Shown: positions 26,601 through 35,695, numbered from the stretch's first letter. The stretch is DNA of 64,000 nucleotides from Bacteroides zoogleoformans (GCF_002998435.1 NZ_CP027231.1:1467001-1531000); one strand, 5' to 3'. Program-made: numbers and translations. The notes: generated by a model from the letters alone, not told the origin.

Positions 26601-27672
26601 CTTGCCGCACATCTTCGAGCGCTACTATCAGGCCAACAGCCGATATCAGGCATCGGGCTCAGGCATCGGGTTGGCATTAGTCAAAGGATTGGCCGACCTG
26701 CACGAGGCCACGCTCCAGGTCAACAGCCTGTCTGAGGTGGGCAGCACCTTCAGACTACGCTTGCTGACGGACAACATCTACCCCAACGCACTGCATGCCG
26801 ACGCACACCTCGCCTGTGAAGATAAGGGAGATGCAACCGCGGGCAGCCTGCCGGAACAAATCACCGACGAAGAAGAAGCAACCGTCGACGACACGCGTCC
26901 GCTGCTGCTCGTGGTGGAGGACAATCCGGACATCCGTCAATACATCCGCCAATCCCTCGGCGACAACTTCGACATCTTGACGGCTGAAGACGGCAGTCAA
27001 GGGTGGACACTGGCGCAAGAGCGCATCCCCAACATCATCGTGAGCGACATCATGATGCCCGTGACGGACGGCATCGAGCTTTGCCGATTGGTGAAAGACG
27101 ATATCCGCACCAGCCACATCCCCTTTATCCTGCTCACGGCCAAAGACTCGCTGCACGACAAGGAAGAAGGCTATACGGCCGGCGCCGACTCGTACCTGAC
27201 CAAGCCTTTCAGCGCCAAACTGCTGCACAGCCGCATCAACAACCTGCTGGAAGCGCGCAAAAGAATGGCAGCCACCCTCACCGCCCTCAGCCCGCAGACG
27301 GAACCGACCGCCCAAGCCACAGCGGCCTTGAGTCCGCTGGACAATGAATTCGTGCAACGCATCACGAAAATCATTGAAGACAACCTGGAGATGGAAAAGA
27401 TGGACATCGCCTTCATTGCGGACAAGATGTGCATGAGCCACTCCACCCTCTACCGCAAGATAAAAGGCGTCACCGACATGTCCGCCAACGAGTTCATCCG
27501 CAAGGTGAAGATGCGAAACGGCGTGCAGTTGCTGCTTTCGGAGCGGTATTCGATATCCGAAATCTCCGACATGACGGGCTTCAGCAGCGTGGCCTACTTC
27601 AGGCAGTGTTTCAAGAATGAGTTCGGACTGAGCCCGTCCGAGTATCTGAAACGTTGGGAGAAAGTGGATTAA
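23608..27672 (+). CDS. Hybrid two-component system regulator of the polysaccharide locus
   Basis: This 1354-residue inner-membrane protein combines sensor and response regulator. In order: a signal peptide (1-21, TSSAQR), about 660 residues of Reg_prop repeats forming two beta-propellers (repeated WIGT/WIAT-x-x-G-L/V motifs), a Y_Y_Y domain before a TM helix near 780-800 (AWYAKLLYFLAAASLVYVII), a histidine kinase with H-box NITHELRTPLTL (H841) and ATP site (NLLSNAAKY, DTGHGI, GSGIGLALVKGL), a receiver domain with phospho-acceptor D1147 in IVSDIMMPVTDG, and a C-terminal AraC helix-turn-helix from about 1245. Such regulators bind an oligosaccharide in the periplasm and activate the adjacent susCD and enzyme genes, here on both sides of it. 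Confidence 0.96.
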   Translation: MTHLRITCILSLLAIMGTSSAQRHSISHFGVENGLSNNYILSLAQDRRGYIWIATESGLNRFDGRQFTVYSKSNSGLSSNELNALLTDPTEDKMWIGTQRDGLCCFDYAAETITALKSPDDGLISNDIPYLAAATDSGIWITHYHMGVQHFDPKKNIFRNYDHRSIPNLPWGCWTAMDDGRGNLYIGHVKDGLSIVDIKRKTLRRYRHRADDPGSLPGDEVYSLCIDRNKNVWVGTNQGAALFRPDTEKFISFKHKKGDAQSLLPGTVMDIKQMKNGNIHFATNMGGVSVLDVQSNTFTDARDIRFSNITVTNDEYGLTGAYVRRLLQDSFGNLWIGSYRDGLDFISHEPDIFNRLHYTAEKQGKSRYKQVWSLCLDHKEQLWMGGENELAVLKQGEQLRIISLPTSALHPHAYVRAIHEDRQHRIWIGTWEAGLFCYEPEKRHFTSISKDGLPTDVRCLSEDPDSKLWIGTRTGVYSYHCEKLTPEEGLNAQLTDLLVQDICRDAHGRLWVGTFGKGVFIFTPQGKLLLNHQKENGFPSNAVNAFTTDSQGRIWAATREGAVLFADTGHPENYIIFGSGEGLRNTQVRAIHEDRDGNIWMSTNAGISRLNESRKMFYNYDHRDGIPLGDFMDGASVSDGNGTLYFASQNGTCYFNPSSLSAIRAVVPVTITGFFVYSRQTESKDTELSLPIRDRIGLPYNQNTFKISFNVPDYTQNSQVEFAYMMEGLEDVWYSTQGENQVTFRNIPPGEYRFKVRTRLRNQEWEQGVAALSIVIRPPFWLAWYAKLLYFLAAASLVYVIIRFYKRKLNLESSLEVERKNSRNKQELNDERLRFYTNITHELRTPLTLILGPLEDLLSDGTLSPKHANKISIIHDSATRLLNLINGILEFRKTETQNRKLSVARGDLSELVQEVGLRYKELNRNPKVRFHVRIETAETLLFYDADMLTTILNNLLSNAAKYTSEGDITLTLSSVEENGVKYTEISVSDTGHGISPEALPHIFERYYQANSRYQASGSGIGLALVKGLADLHEATLQVNSLSEVGSTFRLRLLTDNIYPNALHADAHLACEDKGDATAGSLPEQITDEEEATVDDTRPLLLVVEDNPDIRQYIRQSLGDNFDILTAEDGSQGWTLAQERIPNIIVSDIMMPVTDGIELCRLVKDDIRTSHIPFILLTAKDSLHDKEEGYTAGADSYLTKPFSAKLLHSRINNLLEARKRMAATLTALSPQTEPTAQATAALSPLDNEFVQRITKIIEDNLEMEKMDIAFIADKMCMSHSTLYRKIKGVTDMSANEFIRKVKMRNGVQLLLSERYSISEISDMTGFSSVAYFRQCFKNEFGLSPSEYLKRWEKVD

Positions 27673-27727
27673 CTCAAAGTTTCACCCCCCCCTTCGTTGT
27701 ATTGAGACTTTATTTCCCAATACGAGT

Positions 27728-27760
27728 GAAGCCACCTCAGTAGTATTGGGAGGTGGCTTC
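27728..27760. terminator. Hairpin between convergent regulator and GH2 genes
   Basis: GAAGCCACCTC (27728-27738) pairs perfectly with GAGGTGGCTTC (27750-27760) over 11 bases with an 11-base loop. It lies in the 136-base gap between the plus-strand regulator and the minus-strand GH2 gene and probably ends both transcripts, although no long T run follows on either side. Confidence 0.55.
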
Positions 27761-27792
27761 AGTAGTATAGAGAGGTACGTTCAGTATAGACC
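27738..27792. repeat. 22-base (2 x 11) tandem repeat island
   Basis: Blocks starting CAGTAGTATTG, GGAGGTGGCTT, CAGTAGTATAG, AGAGGTACGTT, CAGTATAGACC follow one another every 11 bases from 27738. The alternating words give a 22-base tandem repeat with just over two copies. It overlaps the hairpin at 27728-27760. No coding potential is seen. Confidence 0.55.
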
Positions 27793-27808
27793 GGTAAAGG
27801 TGAAACCC

Positions 27809-30800
27809 TTAATCAAGCCCTACCTCATGCTTCACCGGCGAGAGGATGAACGTAAATTCGTAATCGCCGTACGGCAACAGGTATTCCGGGCGTGGGATGC
27901 GCCCCCAGCTGTTCTCGCATCCCAGTCCCATCTGCACCTTGTCGATGCAGAAATTCGTCAGGTCGGCCTCTTCCACTTCGGGCGAGTGGCCGTTGCGTTT
28001 CTCCGCTCCTTCGTCCAGCGACTCGATGGTGTAGTGCAATGCCGACGCCGAGAAAGGTTCGGCTGCCACCACCTGCACGCCGTTTCCGGCCGCATCGAGT
28101 GTCTTCCACCAGCGGATGTCGGTCTTCGTGCCGGTCTCCTGCGGACGGATGTAGGAGTAGAACTGCTCGGCCACGCTCTGGCGATAGACGCCAAGGTCGG
28201 TGGCATGGTTACGGTCGATGTAGTTCTCTATCGGGCCGCGGCCGTAATATTCCACCGTGTGGAACGAGCGGGGCATGGGCAGCTGCATGCCGAAGCGGAA
28301 GAGGTTGGAAACGTTGGCGTCCTTGTCGGCCGTCAGTTTCTGTGTCACCCTGATGGCGCCGGCGTTGGTGATGACGTAGGTCAGGTTCAGCTTGGCCGAA
28401 ACGCCGGGCATGTCATAGGCGGCCTCCACAATCACCCGCTTGTCCTCGACGCGCTGTTTGAGCGACGTCAGTTTGATTTCGGGGTTCTTCCACGCGGCGT
28501 ACTTGCGTTGCAGGCCGGCACCGAAGTCATTGTCCGTCGGCGCGCGCCAGAAGTTGGGCATCAGGGCGCCTCCCTCTTTTATCATGTCCAGCCCGTTCAC
28601 CTCGTATTTGGTCAGGTAGCCGCTGCGCTTGCTGAACTCCGCACGGAAAGCGTCATTGCCCACGATGAGGAAGTTACGGTCGTTTTCCTGCATCCGCGGA
28701 GCTACGGCGGGCGTGTTCACGGTCTCCGCGTTTGCCGGCTCCATGGCGGGAGCCTTATACGGATTCAGCGTAAGCTGCTGCTTGGCCACGGCATGCCCGG
28801 CGGGGAGCAGTCCCTCACGGTTCTTCAGTTTATAGGAAACGTTCAGCAACCACTCGGCGCACTGGCAGGTGTTGCCCCAATCGAGCTTGACGTTCGCCGT
28901 CTGTTGGGGAGCCACATGGAGGTTGTCCACCCGCCCCGTGCGAATCACCTTACCGTTTTTCAGCACCTCCCATTCCAGATAATAAGCGGAAAGGTCGCGG
29001 AAGAAGTTCTCGTTGTACACAGCCACTTCGCCGTGTTGCAAATCAGCGGGAGTGGTCCAAATGCTCTGATAGAAATGCCCTACCTCGTACATGTGAGGAT
29101 TGGGCACACGGTCGGGGCTTATCAGGCCGTTATCACAGAAATTGCCGTCGGTGGCGTCGAAGCGGTTGAAGTCGCCTCCGTAGGCATAAATCGTCCGGCC
29201 GTTCTTACCCTTCCAACGCACCGACTGGTCGACAAAGTCCCAGATGAATCCTCCCTGGAATTTGGGATACTTGCGCACCAAGTCCCAGTATTCTTTGAAT
29301 CCGCCTTCGGAGTTTCCCATGGCGTGGGCGTACTCGCATTGAATCATCGGTTTGGTTTGCGACGCGTCTTCGCAATAGGTCTTGCAGGCCTCGTAGGTGT
29401 AATACATCGGGCAGAAGATGTCGGTCTTGCCATCCTTGCGGGCCTGCTCGTATTGCACGGCCCGGCTCGGGTCTTCGGCCTTCACCAGGTCGTAGGCAGC
29501 CTCGAAGTTGGGTCCATAGCCCGCCTCGTTGCCCAACGACCAGAAGATGATGCCGGGGTGATTGAAGCCGCGCTGCACGTTGCGCAGGTTGCGCTCCAGG
29601 TGGGCCTTCTGATAGGCGGGGTCTTTGGCAAGGGTCTTGTCGCCGTAGCCCATGCCGTGAGATTCTACGTTGGCCTCGGCCACGACGTAAATGCCGTACT
29701 TGTCGCAAAGGTCGTACCAGAGGTTGGCGTCGGGATAGTGGCAGGTGCGCACGGCATTGATGTTGAACTTCTTCATTATCTGGATGTCCTGCATCATGCG
29801 TTGGGGCGATACCACATAGCCGCCGTCCGGATCCATCTCATGACGATCCACACCCTTGAAAAGTACCGGCCGGCCATTGACAAGAATCTGCGCATCTTTC
29901 AACTCTATCTTGCGGAAACCCACCTTGACGGGAATCACTTCGCCGCTGCCCTGCATCGTGGCGCGCAAGGTGTACAGATAAGGGGTCTCGGCCGTCCACT
30001 TATGCGGATTGTCCACCGTTATCACCGCAACGCCGCCGCGCACCGTCTGCGCAGCCACCTGCTTGCCCGCCGCGTCGAGCAACTCCAGATGTACATCGCC
30101 GCTGCCTTTCCGGCTGACAGCCACACGCAAGGAGCCGTTCTTGTAGTCGGCATCCAAATCGGGCGTTACGCGGATGTCCTCGATGCGCTTCTTGTCGCGT
30201 GCATAGAGGTAGCAGTCGCGGCCCACACCGCTATAACGGAAGAAGTCCTGGTCTTCGAGGTACGTTCCGTCGCACCAGCGGAACACTTGGAAAGCTATCA
30301 GGTTCTTCTGCCCCGGCCTCAGGTAAGGAGTCAGATTGAATTCCGCTTCCAGCTTGCTGTCCTCGCTATACCCCACATAGCACCCGTTGACCCACAGATA
30401 GAGGTTAGAGGTCACTGAACCGAAATGGGCAATGATGTCCTTGCCGTTCCAGTGGGCGGGCACCGTCACTTCACGCCGGTAGGAGCCTACGTGGTTGTTC
30501 GCTGTCGGCACGTACGGAGGGTTGTTCTCGAACTGATTACGCCAAGCATAGCCTACATTCACGTAGATAGGGTCGCCGAAGCCGTTCAGCTCCCACACGC
30601 CGGGCACGGGCATATCGCTCCATCCCTTGTCGTTGAAACCTTGTTTCCAGAAGTCGACAGGACGGGCATCGGCGTCTCTCACCCAGAAGAATTTCCAGGT
30701 GCCGTTCAGCGTCATGTAGTTGGACGATTGTTCTTTTACTGCGCGAGCGGCAGCATCGGCCGACTCATAAGCGAAATAGTTGGTGTGCATCGGGGCACGG

Positions 30801-30901
30801 TTCACGGCGTTCACCTCGGGGTCGCGCCATTCGTTGAAAGACTGTGCGCCGACCGTCAAGGCCGAAGCGGCAAACAAAGCGGTAATGAAATGTTGCTTCA
30901 T
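27809..30901 (-). CDS. GH2 beta-galactosidase, periplasmic
   Basis: The 1030-residue enzyme is LacZ-like in size and motifs and has a signal peptide (1-19, TVGAQS), so it acts in the periplasm. Domain order is sugar-binding jelly roll (about 60-235), immunoglobulin-like domain (about 240-335), TIM barrel, a second Ig-like domain and the C-terminal bgal small-chain domain. The acid/base is E459 in SLGNEAGYG and the nucleophile E523 in QCEYAHAMGNS, equivalent to E461 and E537 of E. coli LacZ. It should remove terminal beta-galactose from the imported oligosaccharides. It is the last enzyme gene of the minus-strand run, 52 bases after the GH127 gene. Confidence 0.92.
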   Translation of the reverse strand: MKQHFITALFAASALTVGAQSFNEWRDPEVNAVNRAPMHTNYFAYESADAAARAVKEQSSNYMTLNGTWKFFWVRDADARPVDFWKQGFNDKGWSDMPVPGVWELNGFGDPIYVNVGYAWRNQFENNPPYVPTANNHVGSYRREVTVPAHWNGKDIIAHFGSVTSNLYLWVNGCYVGYSEDSKLEAEFNLTPYLRPGQKNLIAFQVFRWCDGTYLEDQDFFRYSGVGRDCYLYARDKKRIEDIRVTPDLDADYKNGSLRVAVSRKGSGDVHLELLDAAGKQVAAQTVRGGVAVITVDNPHKWTAETPYLYTLRATMQGSGEVIPVKVGFRKIELKDAQILVNGRPVLFKGVDRHEMDPDGGYVVSPQRMMQDIQIMKKFNINAVRTCHYPDANLWYDLCDKYGIYVVAEANVESHGMGYGDKTLAKDPAYQKAHLERNLRNVQRGFNHPGIIFWSLGNEAGYGPNFEAAYDLVKAEDPSRAVQYEQARKDGKTDIFCPMYYTYEACKTYCEDASQTKPMIQCEYAHAMGNSEGGFKEYWDLVRKYPKFQGGFIWDFVDQSVRWKGKNGRTIYAYGGDFNRFDATDGNFCDNGLISPDRVPNPHMYEVGHFYQSIWTTPADLQHGEVAVYNENFFRDLSAYYLEWEVLKNGKVIRTGRVDNLHVAPQQTANVKLDWGNTCQCAEWLLNVSYKLKNREGLLPAGHAVAKQQLTLNPYKAPAMEPANAETVNTPAVAPRMQENDRNFLIVGNDAFRAEFSKRSGYLTKYEVNGLDMIKEGGALMPNFWRAPTDNDFGAGLQRKYAAWKNPEIKLTSLKQRVEDKRVIVEAAYDMPGVSAKLNLTYVITNAGAIRVTQKLTADKDANVSNLFRFGMQLPMPRSFHTVEYYGRGPIENYIDRNHATDLGVYRQSVAEQFYSYIRPQETGTKTDIRWWKTLDAAGNGVQVVAAEPFSASALHYTIESLDEGAEKRNGHSPEVEEADLTNFCIDKVQMGLGCENSWGRIPRPEYLLPYGDYEFTFILSPVKHEVGLD

Positions 30902-30953
30902 GATAAAGTGTGTTTATAAATAGATGGTGATAGTTGAGTAAAACGACATGCGA

Positions 30954-32948
30954 TCACAAAGGCAGGGTAATGATTTCTATCGGCAGCCATACATCCATGC
31001 GTCCCTCGCCGCGATGCGCCCAGGCGTAATAAGGAATCAGCGTCAGCTTCACATCCTTCAAGGACAGTTTGCCCGCGGCGTCGCGGCTCAGCGTTTGCGC
31101 CGCCGTCGTAATCTGGTTGATGCCGCAAAGCATGTCCGGCCTTTCCACTACCTGAAATTCGGGCCGGCGGTTCAAGACGACGCTGTTCAGGTCGAAAGCG
31201 TTGTCCGCCCATTCGGCACAATACACGATAGGGCCGCGCTCCACAGCCACACGCCCACGGTCGGCTTCCACCTTGTCGTTGGCTTTCACCACACGCGCAG
31301 GCATGTCGAAGTGAATCTCCACAACATCTCCTTTCTTCCACTTACGCTCTACGCAGAGATAGCCGTTCGCCAATTCGCCCTGCACCAGACTGCCGTTTAC
31401 CGACACCCGATAGACAGGTTTCCGGTCGTCGGCATAGGAGTACAAGTCGCTCGGAAGCACACTGCCGCGCACCCAGCCCGGAATACGGATGTTCATGCCG
31501 AATTGTCCGCCGCCTTTCGCCACCGTCAGGCGGATGTCTCCCTCCCAAGGGTAAGAAGTCTGCTGTTCCAGCACGATGTCGTTCTTGTTCACCTTCAACG
31601 CAGCCCGGTTGGAAAGGAAAAGGTTGACATACACCTTATCATCCTTCACCGCATAGACATAGCCCGGAAGCGAAGGAATGAAGCGGCTGATGTTGCTGGG
31701 GCAACAAGCACAACCGAACCATGGCTGGCGGGTAATGGTGTGGTCGGCGTTGAACCTGTACTTACCGTCGCACGACAGCGGATTGGGGTAGAAGAATTTG
31801 CCGCCGTCCAGCGAGACGCCCGAAATCAATCCGTTATAGAGCGTACGTTCCAGCACGTCGAAGTATTTGGCATCGCCATGCAACAGAAAAAGACGGTAAT
31901 TGAGGTAAACATTGGCAATGGCCGCGCAGGTTTCGTTGTAGGCCGTCAGGTTGGGCAGCTCATAATTGTCGCCGAAGGCCTCTCCTTGATGGCGGGCACC
32001 CACTCCGCCCGTGATGTATAGCTTCTTGCCGACGATGTTCTCCCATATCTTGTCGATGGCCTTGATGTAGGAACTGTCGCCCGTAATGGCAGCCACGTCC
32101 GCCATGCCGGAATACATATAGCCGGCGCGGACGGCATGTCCCACCGCCTCGTCCTGTTCCAAAACCGGTATGTGCGACTGGGAATAGCGGTCTTTAATGG
32201 TGGTGGTTCCGCGTGCGTCGAGGAAGAACTTGGCCTGATCCAGATATTTCCTGTCGCCCGTCACCGTATAAAGGCGCACCAACGCCATTTCGGCTATCTG
32301 ATGTCCCGGCACGAGGCGTTCCTGTCCCGGTTTATCGCCGATATTCCTGCACACGCAGTCGGCATAGCGGATGGCGATGTCGAGGAAGTTGCGTTTACCC
32401 GTGGCCTGATAATGCGCCACGGCGCCCTCTACCATATGCCCCAGATTGTAGAATTCATGGCTCAGCACTTCCACCTTGGACCATCGTTCCGCTCCCGCCC
32501 ATCCGTGCGGATGCTTCGGGTTCATGGTGCGGGCGGTGTAAAGATAGCCGTCCGGCTCCTGCGCGGCGGCAACGATGACCAGCACACTGTCGATATACTT
32601 CTTCAGCTTCTCGTCAGGATAGGTCTGAAGCAGGTAGCTGGCTCCCTCGATGGTTTTATACACATCCGTATCGTCGAAGGAAAGGCCTCCCACCTTATAT
32701 TCGTCGCTGGGATGAGCCGCCTTGACAAAGTTCTCGTAACGTCCGGTCTCCTCGCATTTGCTGAAGGCCAACGGGACCGTGACCTCACGGCTCGCCTTGA
32801 GACGCTGCCCCCAGAAGCCGTCCGTCACTTTGACGGAAGTAAAGGGAACCGGCTCTATCGGATAGCCCGAATGAAGGGCCGTCTGTTTTTGTGCCCATAC
32901 CGCGCCTGCCGCCACAACGGCGAGTGCGCATACTGATACTCTTTTCAT
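30954..32948 (-). CDS. GH127 beta-L-arabinofuranosidase (DUF1680), periplasmic
   Basis: The 664-residue enzyme has a signal peptide ending VWAQ (about residue 20) and an (alpha/alpha)6-barrel of the DUF1680/GH127 type. The zinc-thiolate catalytic set known from HypBA1 is present: E339 and C341 in YNETCAAI, and C415-C416 in GCACCPSN, one of which is the nucleophile. Family members release beta-L-arabinofuranose; some relatives (GH127/GH146) act on pectic arabinan or arabinogalactan. Together with the GH51 gene next to it, the locus can remove both alpha- and beta-linked arabinofuranose. Confidence 0.9.
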   Translation of the reverse strand: MKRVSVCALAVVAAGAVWAQKQTALHSGYPIEPVPFTSVKVTDGFWGQRLKASREVTVPLAFSKCEETGRYENFVKAAHPSDEYKVGGLSFDDTDVYKTIEGASYLLQTYPDEKLKKYIDSVLVIVAAAQEPDGYLYTARTMNPKHPHGWAGAERWSKVEVLSHEFYNLGHMVEGAVAHYQATGKRNFLDIAIRYADCVCRNIGDKPGQERLVPGHQIAEMALVRLYTVTGDRKYLDQAKFFLDARGTTTIKDRYSQSHIPVLEQDEAVGHAVRAGYMYSGMADVAAITGDSSYIKAIDKIWENIVGKKLYITGGVGARHQGEAFGDNYELPNLTAYNETCAAIANVYLNYRLFLLHGDAKYFDVLERTLYNGLISGVSLDGGKFFYPNPLSCDGKYRFNADHTITRQPWFGCACCPSNISRFIPSLPGYVYAVKDDKVYVNLFLSNRAALKVNKNDIVLEQQTSYPWEGDIRLTVAKGGGQFGMNIRIPGWVRGSVLPSDLYSYADDRKPVYRVSVNGSLVQGELANGYLCVERKWKKGDVVEIHFDMPARVVKANDKVEADRGRVAVERGPIVYCAEWADNAFDLNSVVLNRRPEFQVVERPDMLCGINQITTAAQTLSRDAAGKLSLKDVKLTLIPYYAWAHRGEGRMDVWLPIEIITLPL

Positions 32949-33037
32949 GGTTCTTAATCGGTTAAAACAGTTATTCTATATTTAGTTTGAATTTAATTTT
33001 AATCTGAAAATCCACTCCGATTTGGATGAATGCCCCG

Positions 33038-33105
33038 ACCAGTATTGGTTCGACATCCGCACCAGCATTGGTTGGACATCCGCACCAGTATTGGTTCGAC
33101 ATCCC
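33038..33105. repeat. 23-base tandem repeat island between GH127 and GH51 genes
   Basis: Three copies of a 23-base unit start at 33038, 33061 and 33084, each beginning ACCAGTATTGG or ACCAGCATTGG and continuing with a GACATCC segment. The copies differ at two or three positions. They occupy the 196-base gap 32949-33144, in the presumed leader of the GH127 gene. No open frame over them looks like a protein. Confidence 0.7.
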
Positions 33106-33144
33106 ATCCAGAATCGGGACGTCTTTTTACATCGCACCGGTGCG

Positions 33145-35679
33145 TTATTCATGCCTGTTTTCCCCTTGCCGTACACGTATCACGGTGAATGAATAGGCCG
33201 GCATCTCATAACCGAACTCCTGTCCTTCTACGACGAAAGACGAAGATACGGGCTTAACCTCTTCGCTTTGAGGATTGCCGGCAAGAAGCGTCGCCGAGGC
33301 CGATGCGCCTGCCGGAGAAATGCCTTCCAGCTTCACTCTTGAAGAGACTTTCACGGGAAGCAGATTGGCAAGCTTTACGATATAATCGCCGGCATCGTCT
33401 TTCACCACCGACACGCCGATACGCTTCCGCACGGCATCCGACGGGTTGCTCAGGCTGACCTCGGCGGGTATGTACTCGGTACCGGCATTCTGCCCGTACA
33501 TCTGTTGGACATAGTAGCCCACCGTAGGCTTCACTTCCGTATTGTTGAAGTAAATCAAGTCGGGGTTCCACTGCGTATGTCCCTCCTTTGCCAATAGCGG
33601 AGCGTAAGAGGTCATGAGTACCACGTCGCCGTTCCGCTCTATCGAGGTGAGGTAGAGCGCTTCGGTCAAGGCCGTCTCGATGTTGTTGCGCCGGCCTGAT
33701 ACATGAGAGGCGTATTCGCCCAGATACACCTTGGGCTTGCGGCGGTCGTAGCGGTCGTAGTAATCCTGATTGTGGATGAGCCAGCCCGGCTCCACGTAGT
33801 AGTGCTCGTCCACCACAGGCACTCCGAGGCGTGTGGCCAGCTTCCAGCCTTCCTCGTAATCCGTGCCTTCATGGAAAGGGCCTACCGTCCCGATGACTGT
33901 TATTTCGGGATGTTTCTGCCTGACGGCATTGTATATCAGCGTAAAGCGTTCTTCAAACACATCGGTTATCATGTCTTCGTTACCGATGCCGATGAACTTC
34001 AGGTTGAAGGGCTTCGGATGCCCGGCTTCGGCACGTTTCTTTCCCCATTCCGTGCTGCGGGCATCGCCGTTGGCATACTCTATCAGGTCGAGCACATCCT
34101 GGATGTACTTGTCCATCTCTTCCAAGGGGATGCCGCCTTGCTGTCCCATGCAAGTCAGCTCGTCCGTTGAATGATGGGCACACGTGCCTGAGTTCTGACA
34201 AGGCACGCCCGCCGCAAGCACGGGCAACGGTTCAGCGCCGATGTCTTCGCAAAACCGGAAATACTCGAAGTATCCCAGGCCGCGTGTCTGGTGGTAGCCC
34301 CACAGGTTGCGCAACGGCTTGCGGGCCTCGAGAGGGCCGATAGAGCCTTTCCAGTCGTAGATGTTGTCCACTCCGTCTCCATGGGCCACGCATCCTCCGG
34401 GGAAACGGACGAAACGGGGATGAAGGTCGGCAAGCGCCTGCGCCAAATCGGCGCGGAGGCCGTTTTTACGTCCTTTGAACGTGCTCTGCGGAAAGAGGGA
34501 AACCATGTCGAGGGCAAATTTGCCGGCCTCCTGCGGATAGATGCCCAAAGAAGCATCGGTTCTGTCTGCGGTCACAGTGAGGACGGCCTTCTGCCGTTTC
34601 CAGTCTTTCGAAGTGATGGTGACGGATGCCTGCCCTATCACTGTTCCATCTTTATCGGACAACTTCACCGCCACTTTGCCGCCCTTGCCTTCGAGCACCT
34701 TGCCGAAGAGTGAAAAATCATACTTCTCGCCCTTCTTTACGGCAATGCCGTCAAAACCGCCATTCACAAGCCCCGCTCCCGGTGCGGACTTCACTTCCAA
34801 AACGGCATAATGCGGATTGTTGGGATGAAGCGGCCGGAGCGTTTCCACGCTGAACGTGGCTGAGCTTGCGTCGGTCAAAGCCCAGGAATGAGTACTGTTC
34901 CAGTTCCGGTCATTACCTCGGTCGGCAGGAGCATACTCAAAGTCGCGGTTCTGAATCAATTCCGCATACAATCCGCCGTCGGCTGCATAATTGATGTCTT
35001 CAAAGAAAATGCCTGTCAGGTGTCCGCTTATCTTCTTGCTCTTTTCGGGCTTCAGCGTAACGGTGGCTTGCAACGCCTCCAGTCCGGCAAAACGTACAGG
35101 GTCTTGTGCCATGCGCTCGGCATTCTGCGACGCACGATAGCGTTTATGCTCGGCATAGCGAATGAGTTGCCCCACCGTGCCGTATGCCACTTTCTGCACC
35201 CATCCGTCCTGTTCCACACCGTTTATCAAGGCAGTCTTTTCCAACGTCGGATAAACGTCTCCGGGCACGAACTTATCGAGGTCGGACGGTGCAAAGTAGC
35301 TCTGCCGCCCCCACTTCTGCAAATCCGGAGAAGAGACATAAGCCCATGCTTTGCCCGTCTCCGTGGCCGCCCATACACAATGCCAGCGTCCATCCACACG
35401 GCTCTGCATCAGGTGCGGCCTGAACATTTTCTTCGCCCTGCCCCACGGTCCGAAATCCGAATTGACATAAGCAAAACCGTCGGCCACACTGAACCATCTG
35501 TGCTCGTCGGCACTCCAGGCAAACCGCAATCCTCCGCTGCCATTCCGATGGGAATAAGAGAAGAGATAGACTGAGTCGGGCTCATTCGTCACACGGTTCG
35601 TTCCGGCTTGCGAAGTAGCAGCCCAAGCCGACAATAAGCCGACAAACAATAAATTGAAGAGTTTTTTCATCGCATTCAT
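33145..35679 (-). CDS. GH51 alpha-L-arabinofuranosidase with an extra N-terminal domain
   Basis: The product is about 844 residues with a signal peptide (about 1-23, ATSQAG). Residues about 28-185 form an additional beta-rich domain with a GH43-like flavour (YLFSYSHRNGSGGLRFAWS, then AYVSSPDLQKW), followed by the GH51 part: a carbohydrate-binding-like beta-sandwich (about 250-400), TIM barrel, and C-terminal beta domain. The acid/base is E568 in GIGNEDM and the nucleophile E655 in LGEYASH. It releases alpha-L-arabinofuranose. The frame is open to 35817 but the upstream part overlaps GH97; ATGs at 35694, 35679 and 35670 are possible and 35679 (MNAMKKLFNLL) is chosen for the signal peptide. Confidence 0.9.
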   Translation of the reverse strand: MNAMKKLFNLLFVGLLSAWAATSQAGTNRVTNEPDSVYLFSYSHRNGSGGLRFAWSADEHRWFSVADGFAYVNSDFGPWGRAKKMFRPHLMQSRVDGRWHCVWAATETGKAWAYVSSPDLQKWGRQSYFAPSDLDKFVPGDVYPTLEKTALINGVEQDGWVQKVAYGTVGQLIRYAEHKRYRASQNAERMAQDPVRFAGLEALQATVTLKPEKSKKISGHLTGIFFEDINYAADGGLYAELIQNRDFEYAPADRGNDRNWNSTHSWALTDASSATFSVETLRPLHPNNPHYAVLEVKSAPGAGLVNGGFDGIAVKKGEKYDFSLFGKVLEGKGGKVAVKLSDKDGTVIGQASVTITSKDWKRQKAVLTVTADRTDASLGIYPQEAGKFALDMVSLFPQSTFKGRKNGLRADLAQALADLHPRFVRFPGGCVAHGDGVDNIYDWKGSIGPLEARKPLRNLWGYHQTRGLGYFEYFRFCEDIGAEPLPVLAAGVPCQNSGTCAHHSTDELTCMGQQGGIPLEEMDKYIQDVLDLIEYANGDARSTEWGKKRAEAGHPKPFNLKFIGIGNEDMITDVFEERFTLIYNAVRQKHPEITVIGTVGPFHEGTDYEEGWKLATRLGVPVVDEHYYVEPGWLIHNQDYYDRYDRRKPKVYLGEYASHVSGRRNNIETALTEALYLTSIERNGDVVLMTSYAPLLAKEGHTQWNPDLIYFNNTEVKPTVGYYVQQMYGQNAGTEYIPAEVSLSNPSDAVRKRIGVSVVKDDAGDYIVKLANLLPVKVSSRVKLEGISPAGASASATLLAGNPQSEEVKPVSSSFVVEGQEFGYEMPAYSFTVIRVRQGENRHE

Positions 35680-35695
35680 ATTTATAGAGTACATC

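Noticed and set aside
27746..30418. Open frame of 890 codons on the plus strand opposite the GH2 gene
   Set aside because: Antisense shadow of a gene with complete catalytic residues; no recognisable protein features, and no promoter match before it.
33038..33105. The 23-base repeats as a CRISPR remnant
   Set aside because: Units are directly tandem without spacers and lie within an operon leader.
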